From: Nyssa sinensis
Taxonomy: Eukaryota; Streptophyta; Magnoliopsida; Cornales; Nyssaceae
Assembly: GCA_008638375.1 (NCBI GenBank)
Contig: CM018032.1
Coordinates: forward strand, 38,503,355-38,567,354
Length of the DNA stretch: 64,000 bases
Reading direction: 5' to 3'
Part shown: in pieces, positions 57,376-64,000 of the stretch
How the letters are laid out: each line of letters begins with the position of its first letter
Numbering within the stretch: position 1 is the stretch's first letter
The notes under the pieces: generated by a model
Database searches by the model: none
What the model was told of the DNA's origin: nothing
What the model saw: the letters and a program-made list of their open reading frames with translations, nothing else
Program-made: the position numbers and the translations under genes

Positions 57376-59521
57376 GGGGCAAGAATGACAAAATTACCAT
57401 TTTGCCCCTAAGGTTAAATAAATGCTTAATTGATAACGAATGAAGTCCAAATGACCTAAAAGATGATTCTGAATGTTACTAAGCTCATTTAAAGGATGTA
57501 ATAGCCTAAGTTGAAACCCTGAAATAGGGAATTAAAAACACTTAACTAAATAGACTAAGTTCAAAGGTACTTAAAACATTGCATAACCATGTTTGGGACT
57601 AGAATGGGTACTAATTCATTGTGCAATTTTTGGAACCATGATTATAGGACTACCTAAGCAACAGAATTGAAAAGAAGCTGTGGGGTAACAATATTGGTGC
57701 CTGTTTGGGAAAGCAATACTAAGAAACTGAAGTAAGTAAAACCCGGACTTTGTTATGTGGTCTTTCCTTAGCCATGTCACATTTCTTTCTTCCTGCTGCC
57801 ACTCTGTACTCTATTATCTGATATGCCTTGATCTCCATAATTGATATTATTCTATCTTGTGGACTTGATGAGTTCTTGCATGTTAATACTCTGATGTGAT
57901 TTATACGTATTCCTTTGATGCTTGAATACTGAACAATACATGTCACACAATAAGAAAAGTATTACTCCACAACTTGTGAAATTTTCTATACATCACCTGA
58001 TTTTATCCGTGGTAGTACTTGACTCGTTACACACTTCAGCCCTTAGGGGCAAGATGCTGACAGTCTACACGTGGTTGTGAGCGAGCGTCACATCGCACAA
58101 CTGGGCTACGCGTGGGTGTGAGCGTCACTTCGCACGATCGACACATAGTCATGCAAGGCATGACGTACGACTTAGTCCTGGAGGACACGAAAAGTTAATA
58201 GCGCTGTGCTGTAAGCACGAAAGGGTATGCCGGGCCCTAACAGATAGCATCTAACAGATAATTTTCTTTTATCTCTTACATGACATGCTTTTGATTTTCA
58301 ATATGTTATATACTTTTGAGCATTGTTGATATCGTATTCCTTGGATTCTTGATATGCTTGTGAGTTTTTCCTTGGAATACCCCTTGTTTTACTATTTGAT
58401 ATAATGACATGCCTATATAGATGTTTTCTGATTTCGGCAGTGCATCATTTGGCTATTTTTTGTTGTTATCTTTGTGCACTTCTTGGAATATGCCTATAGG
58501 ACCTGAAGGTCATTTCTATCGATCTATACATTGGTGACTGGCTATTGTGACTTCTATCATGTCTTCTGTTCCGACATCCATTGATTGGTATTTGATCATT
58601 GCTTACCTTCTTGGACTGATCTTGACCCATAACAGAGAAAAGGACTTTACTTACTGGGCTTCGTTAGCTTGCCCCTCTCTTATAAACTTTTTTCAGGACA
58701 GCAAGATCTAGAAGGAGCCTCAAGCGTGCAGGAGGTTTAGACGCCTGCAAGCTACTGGTAGTTCTTTGGCAAGTTTTGCATTAAATTAAATACTGGAAGA
58801 TCTTAATATCTCCCATGTCACCATGGTCCTGTCGGTTGTGTTTTTAGAGGATCTGTACTTATAAACACTCGTGTTCTTTTGGCATGTATTAAATGATGAC
58901 CTGACTATGCTACCAGATGTTTTAATGATTATAAAATATTTTGTTAAGATTATACTTAATATTTCAAATCCTTTTGACGGGGAACGGCCCAAAGGCCGTA
59001 AACATGATCGCGAACCCCTAATCCGCATAGGGTGGGTTTTGAGTCATGACATAATCTTTTTCAAGGAATAATATATTTGAACATTTTGTCTATTTATTGT
59101 AATTGCACTCATTTTTATAAATGAAATAGACAAGGAAATAAATTGGGTGCTCTGGTCAGGACCGCCACATCATTTCTTACACAAAATACTTCTTTAAATT
59201 TTTTGCATTCCATGGCTTTGGCAATTATTGACCGACTATGGTCTCTAATGTATATGAACCTTTGCCCCCACTCCCAATCACCTTGTATGGTTCTTCCCAG
59301 TTTGGGGTTAGTTTTCCTGCCCTAACTGGTTATGTGTTAGGGAATATACTTCACAAGACTAAGTCCCCAATTTGGAAAATTCGTACCTTTACTTTCTTGT
59401 TGAAGTAATTGTTTAGCTTCCACTGATAGGAAACTAGCCAAATCTAGGCTTCCTCTCTTTTCTCTTCTTGCAAGTCCAAATTCAGGCGAAGCAAATTTTC
59501 ATTCAATTATGGAATTATTGT

Positions 59522-60260
59522 TTATATCCAGAGAGTTAGGAAAACTACTCCAGGGTGAATCATGGCTTCGCTACCATATGCGAGAGAAAAATGGGTTTCT
59601 CTAGTCGGTTGATGTTTTGTAGTTCGGTAGGCCCAAAGTACCCCTAGCAGTTCCTCTATCCATTTGCCTTTGGCACTCTCAAGTTTATTTTTCAAATTTG
59701 TCAAGATTATATTGATGGAGACTTCTACTTGTCCATTTCTTGGGGTTATATGGAGTGGAGAGATGATTCTCTATCTTGAGCTCGGAACAAACATTGCTCA
59801 CCAAGATCCTTATAAATTGTAATTCGTTGTCCAAGACTAAGGTCTTTGGTATTCCAAATTTGCATAAGATGGCAATCCAAATAAAGTCTTGAACTTGAGT
59901 TTCTCTAATTTTTGCGAGCGGCCTAGCTTCAATCCATTTCATGGAATAATTTATTGTGACCAAAAGAAACTTCCTTTGCCCGGGGGCTATGAGAAGTGGT
60001 CCCACAATGTCTAGGCCGCATTGCATGAACAACCAATGGCTGCTAAGAGGAGGCAACTACATAGGTGGATGCCAATGAACTGGTCGCACTTCTTCACCAG
60101 TTCTTTCACATCTTCATACATTTTTTTCCAATAATACCCTTTGTTTATTGCTTTTTGTGCAAGGGATGTGCCTTATTCTTGGTTTCCACAGATCCCTTCA
60201 TAAATCTCTCTTATAACTTGTTGCACTTGCTCCAAATTCAAGAATTTCAAGTATGGTCCT
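59522..60260 (-). pseudogene. Gypsy integrase (Tat type), broken
   Basis: Starting near 60260 the zinc-binding part reads NLEQVQQVIREIYEG and NKGYYWKKMYEDVKELVKKC across shifts. The core follows (60056-59685): CGLDIVGPLLIAPGQRKFLL, SMKWIEARPLAKI, FGIPKTLVLDNELQF and ENHLSTPYNP. It ends with WIEELLGVLWAYRTTKHQPT and FSLAYGSEAMIHP (59704-59522). The two core Asp positions are visible. A frameshift separates the core from the C-terminal part. Confidence 0.82.
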
Positions 60261-60509
60261 GAATAGGACTTGTTGTAGAGATTTTCATTAACTAGAGCAT
60301 AACGTGTTTCTTTGCTCTAGATGTTTCATGCCTCGACTTTGTTCATTGGCAAGACTTAATCTTTCAAGTAAAAGATGATTGGAGTCCACTAATCCGAAAG
60401 TTGGTCAACTTGAGTTAGCATTTTTTCTTCTTTTTCCAAACTCGACTTTGGTATGAATTCCATTGGTATCGTCTGCCTAAATTGGAATCCAATTGCTAAC
60501 CTAGTATTG

Positions 60510-60870
60510 GCTAATGCATCAACATGACAGTTTTCCTCTCTTGGGAGCTATTAAATTGTGTGATCTACAATTGAGCCGAGCTACTTTTGAGTTTTCTCTT
60601 TATAGGTAGCCATTCTGGGGTTTTTGGCCTCGTAGTCCCAATTGACCTGATTGGCTACTAGTTGTCAGTCACAAAAATTATGTATCTTATTTATTCCTAA
60701 CTTATTGGCTAGTTTTAACCCAGACAAAAGAGCTTCGTACTCTGCTTTATTGTTTGAGGCCTCAAATCCAAGTGAAATAGCATGTTCCATCATTGTACCT
60801 TCTTAGGTAAATAATACCAGCCGACCCATGATTCTATCTTTCGTGATGAGCTGTCTACGAAGAGTCGCCA
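60510..60870 (-). pseudogene. Second RNase H (aRNH-like) of the Tat element
   Basis: In shifted frames: EHAISLGFEASNNKAEYEAL, SGLKLANKLGINKI, LVANQVNWDYEAKNPRMATY and ENCHVDALAN. These match the extra plant-type RNase H that Tat elements carry after their own RNase H. It is broken by stops. Confidence 0.65.
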
Positions 60871-61376
60871 TTGCTATTTGGAGTTTTCTTTTTCGTCTGT
60901 TTGACTGTTCCTGCTTGTGAAACTTCATCCACAAAGTCAGCTAGAACTTTTCCCTTGATAATTGTACGAGGAAAATATTTGATATCAAACTGGCCAAGTT
61001 CCACCGACCATTTTGACACTTTCCTGGAGGCATCTGGACTATGCAAAATGGACTTGAGGGGATATTCTGTGATGACATTTATGGTGAATGCTTGGAAATA
61101 GGGCCGCAAATTCTGGTAGACTACCTCTAGGGCCAAAATTAGTTTCTCAAGCTTTGGGTAGCATATTTGGGCATCTTGTAATGCCTGACTGATGTAGTGT
61201 ATCGACTTTTGTACTTTCATTTCTTCCTTGATTAGTGCTACACTAATGGCAGAGCCTGAGACCACCAAGTACAAATAAAATTCTACTCCAATTACAGGTT
61301 TTGAGAGTAATAGAGGAGTGGTTAGGTACTGCTTTAGCTTTTGGAAAGCGTATTCGCACTCCAGTGGTCCATTCAA
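60855..61376 (-). pseudogene. Gypsy RT-associated RNase H
   Basis: 173 open codons: YLVVSGSAISVALIKEE, IHYISQALQDAQICYPKLEK, QAFTINVITEYPLKSIL, SRKVSKWSVELGQFDI and KGKVLADFVDE. This is the classic RNase H following gypsy RT. It is open but isolated by shifts on both sides. Confidence 0.85.
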
Positions 61377-62250
61377 ATTTCTTATTTTTTCTTAAAATCT
61401 AGAAAAATGGTTGGCACTTGTCCGATGCGCGAGATAGGAACCTGTTCAATATTGCGGCCCTCCCTGTTAGCCCCTATACATCTTTTATCGTCTTGGGAGA
61501 CTTTGTTTCTTGAATGGCTTTGATCTAGTCTGGGTTTGCTTCGATTCCTCGTTTGGTGACCAAGTGCCCGAGGAGTTTTTTCAAAGCTACCTTGAAAGGA
61601 CACTTTTTTAGGTTGAGCCCCATTCTATATTTATGAAGCAAGGCGAAAGCTTTCACTAGATGGGTGAAATGGCTTCCCTAGCTAGGCTTTTGACTAGCAT
61701 GTCGTCTACGTATACCTTCATGGTTGTTCCAATTTGGTCCTGAAAAACCATGTTGACTAACCCTTGGTATGTTGCTCTAGCATTCTTTAACCCAAAAGGC
61801 ATGACCTGATAATAGAAGGTCCCATAGTCATAAATAAAGAACACCTTTTCTTGATTGAGTTCACGCATGAGGATTTGGTGATACCCTGAGTAGATGTTTA
61901 TGAAACTGAGTAGTTCGTGTCCCGAGGTCGTATCTACCATTTGATCAATCTTTGGTAGTGGGTAACTGTCTTTTAGACATACCTTATTGAGGTCCGTGAA
62001 ATCCATACAGCCTCCATTTCCCATTTTTTTTGGCACAACCACTACAAAGGCTAGCTAGTTTAGAAATTTTATTTCTCAGACAAATCTTACTTTAAGCAAG
62101 TTTTTTAATTCTTCTTTTATGGCCTGATTCCACTCAAGAGCAAAAGGCATCTTCTTTTGGAGGACTGCCTTTCGGTTTGGATCCACAAATAATTTGTGAC
62201 AAAATTTCAGGCATATCTTGGGTGAACCAGGTGAACACATCTCGATTTTC
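61377..62250 (-). pseudogene. Gypsy reverse transcriptase (Tat type), broken
   Basis: The open part (61656-62042) reads MGNGGCMDFTDLNKVCLKDS, YPLPKIDQMVDTTSGHELLS, YSGYHQILM, MPFGLKNARATYQGLVNMVF and the catalytic YVDD at 61701-61712 (MKVYVDDMLVKS). The start at 62042 is arbitrary because homology continues upstream in another frame. The RT thumb/connection region (61382-61603) lies in a different frame. Confidence 0.85.
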
Positions 62251-62539
62251 CTAGAAGAGTTGGATGAAACTATATCTTTTTGGGTTGTTAAGCCCTGTCC
62301 CGATTCGAGCCGTCCTTTCTAGTATGGACAGGTCCAATTAGATTAGTTCCACATCTTCTTTTACCGAGTTTGTTTGGATCTCATTATCTGTGGGGTCCGA
62401 CTCTAGAGAGTCATCATTATTATCTGCACCCCAGTTCTATAGTTGCTAACCCATCTCCATTATCCCCTTTGTTTCTTGGAAGAGAGTGGATGTTGATGCT
62501 ACTTTCTTGGACTTTTTCTGCCCAATGATAGCGTAACTT

Positions 62540-62722
62540 CTAGAGGCTACTTGGCCCCCCCCGAATGAGATGTTCCAAGGGTAGTTGTCTTTTCTCTGCC
62601 GGGGCACAAAATTTTAGAGTTTGGTGTAGAGTTGAAGGTACTGCACCCATCTGATGGATCCAGGTTCTCTCTAGGATAAAGTTGTAAGGGGATGGTGTGT
62701 CCACCACTAGGATATCTAACAT
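62540..62722 (-). pseudogene. Gypsy protease-region fragment
   Basis: DILVVDTPSPYNFILERTWI followed by HQMGAVPSTLHQTLKF matches the conserved region after the protease in Tat-type polyproteins (usual form ...PYNAILGRPWLH...). The catalytic DSG and gag are absent; homology stops at 62722. Confidence 0.75.
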
Positions 62723-64000
62723 ATTATATGTTTTAAATTTGTAATGATATCTAACATCAAATTTTTAGAACCAAAACAGCCTAAATGGAGTCCATCCATC
62801 CTAAACCTAAGCTTAGGACTAGGTTCTTGGGTTCGACCCACCCACCTCCACATGACATTTTGTTAGGAATCCACCCTAGCCAAAGTGAAAGAAAATTGCG
62901 TTCAAGCCAACTCAATCTGCATCACTATTATGGATTAAGAGTTTTTTTTTTTTTTTTATGGAAGTGTTGGAGTGTCATAATTCATGTATTACAATTAACT
63001 AAATAATATAATTATTATAAAATAACAAAACACTATACAATCTGACAGCAACATGGGCTTATCAAATATGGGTCCTAGACAGACAATCCAAACCCAACAT
63101 TCTTTTACATTACAAAAACATGAAAACATACATTTAATATTTTTACATTTCTTTTGTCTATCTCATTTTAAGTAATTTTTTAAAAAAACATACATTTAAT
63201 ATTTTTACACTTAAGTGGATAGTATAATTTTTGAAAACTAACATTCTTTTACATTAGTTACTATAATAAATCAAATAGAAAAAAAAATAATTTAAAATTT
63301 TTACCATATTTTATGCAACGACATTTTAAACTAAACTTTTATTTTAAAACATGAAAAAAAAAAAAAAAAAAGAACTCTTCAATTGAGGCGGATGAAGTAT
63401 ATTTTATCAAATGTCAAAACCCTGTTTGTTAATTAGAGACAGACAATTACGAACGTCCAGCAAGTTTGTGCTCAAGGCTGAAGCCTGAAAGTTACTTTGC
63501 CATTGGCTGCAAATTTTATTTATTTATTTTTAATTTTTTGTTTAAGCAAAATAATACAGAAAAGATTAAAGAGTGTTATTATAATTTCAAACAGTTTGTG
63601 ACTTATCAGTTAAATTGGCCCTTTTGATACTTCTGGGAGCAAATTGATGTCTTTCGAAATACTGAGTTTTATAGTAACACTTAAACATGTAATTCATTAC
63701 GGGTTGATTAAGTAACTAACCGTATTTATTACGAGGAAGATGATAAATAATAAGTTTGTATTTTTTTTTTCTTATTTTTTAATTTTCTTAGCTACCAAAT
63801 AAAGTTTAAATAAAAAAATTTTAGCAAGAAAATATTAAAAACCAATCAAATAAAAGGCAATCGAAATTTTAACAAAGCTTAAAGGAAAAAAACTTAGCAA
63901 GAAAATATCAAAATCCATCAAATAATTAGAAGAAGAAAATTTCTTAACATCTAAACAAATATTAAAATGATAAAAATTTTAAGAAAATATCAAAACTCAT
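62723..64000. other. AT-rich end of window, no gene seen
   Basis: About 1.3 kb of A/T-rich sequence with poly-T (62943-62958) and poly-A (63354-63371) runs. A TTTTTAAAAAAACATAC-type phrase recurs near 63118 and 63187. No coding homology on either strand. Confidence 0.6.

Larger units (their letters stand above)
54696..59051 (+). mobile_element. Solo LTR D (gypsy-type), 4356 bp
   Basis: Starts TGTAACACCTCGAC and ends GGTTTTGAGTCATGACA with a perfect TAATC duplication (54691-54695 and 59052-59056). It aligns with B at many places (AATACCCGAACCTAATTAC, GGTCGGGTCGGG, dyads at 56790, 56932 and 57359). It carries no coding domain. It is inserted next to the integrase end of the Tat-type gypsy remnant. 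Confidence 0.85.
59057..62722 (-). mobile_element. Decayed gypsy element of Tat type (pol only)
   Basis: Minus-strand pol pieces run in order protease (62540-62722), RT, RNase H, second RNase H and integrase (to about 59522). The second RNase H after the usual one, and the RT wording (FTDLNKVCLKDSYPLP), point to the Tat group. Gag and the 5' LTR are missing right of 62722, and LTR D interrupts the 3' side. Stops and shifts are frequent, so it is inactive. Confidence 0.8.

Noticed and set aside
1..64000. CRISPR arrays, bacterial operons, prophage or defence islands
   Set aside because: Introns, plant retroelements and codon context show plant nuclear DNA; the direct repeats found lack regular spacer structure.

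Overview
The window is plant nuclear DNA, most likely from an eudicot with a repeat-rich genome. It holds spliceosomal introns, Ty1/copia and Ty3/gypsy elements, an L1-type LINE whose ORF1 has an RRM, an RTE-type LINE, and one host gene of the plant-typical ankyrin plus PGG class. There are no bacterial operons, rRNA genes, CRISPR arrays or convincing tRNA genes. I cannot name the species. Almost everything is transposable element, mostly old and nested. Layout, left to right. 1-371 is the 3' end of a long LTR. 372-857 holds two unassigned exon-like frames on the minus strand. 858-2839 is a minus-strand LTR joined to an inverted copy of its own 5' part. 4748-16292 is an old minus-strand copia element with 1.6 kb LTRs, a gag with a coiled coil and two zinc knuckles, and an extra ORF like the 'putative plant transposon protein' family, but no reverse transcriptase that I can find. 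A solo LTR (A, 10640-14115) sits inside its gag. 17171-24625 is a young, apparently intact copia element (called F here) with near-identical LTRs, a 5-bp target duplication and one 1314-residue gag-pol ORF. 26010-27732 is the 3' part of an ankyrin-PGG membrane protein gene (minus strand, three exons visible). 27815-39084 is an old copia element (E) with about 300-bp LTRs; it is inserted just upstream of those exons and itself contains a roughly 1-kb insertion and solo LTR B (32993-38131). 40215-40601 is an RTE-type LINE tail. About 41595-52360 is a degenerate L1-type LINE with a triplicated endonuclease segment, interrupted by solo LTR C (45941-48765). 54696-59051 is solo LTR D. 59057-62722 is a decayed gypsy element of the Tat type (protease, RT, two RNase H domains and integrase, all minus strand). 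The rest is AT-rich sequence with nothing recognisable. How the parts relate: solo LTRs A-D share termini (TGTAA start, CGTGACA-like end), show perfect or near-perfect 5-bp target duplications, and landed inside four other retroelements, so insertion order can be read directly. They share an internal module of about 143 bp carrying a GGACTC/GAGTCC dyad, whose copy number rises with LTR length, and three of the four carry antisense tRNA-like A/B boxes. Element F has the most notable features. Its primer-binding position lacks the usual initiator-Met tRNA motif and is instead perfectly complementary over 14 nt to a site in its own LTR. Its leader also looks spliced from inside the LTR to just before the gag ATG, which would remove that site. 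I found no undescribed multi-gene host system. The best leads are the F priming and splicing architecture and the periodic hairpin modules in the solo LTRs.
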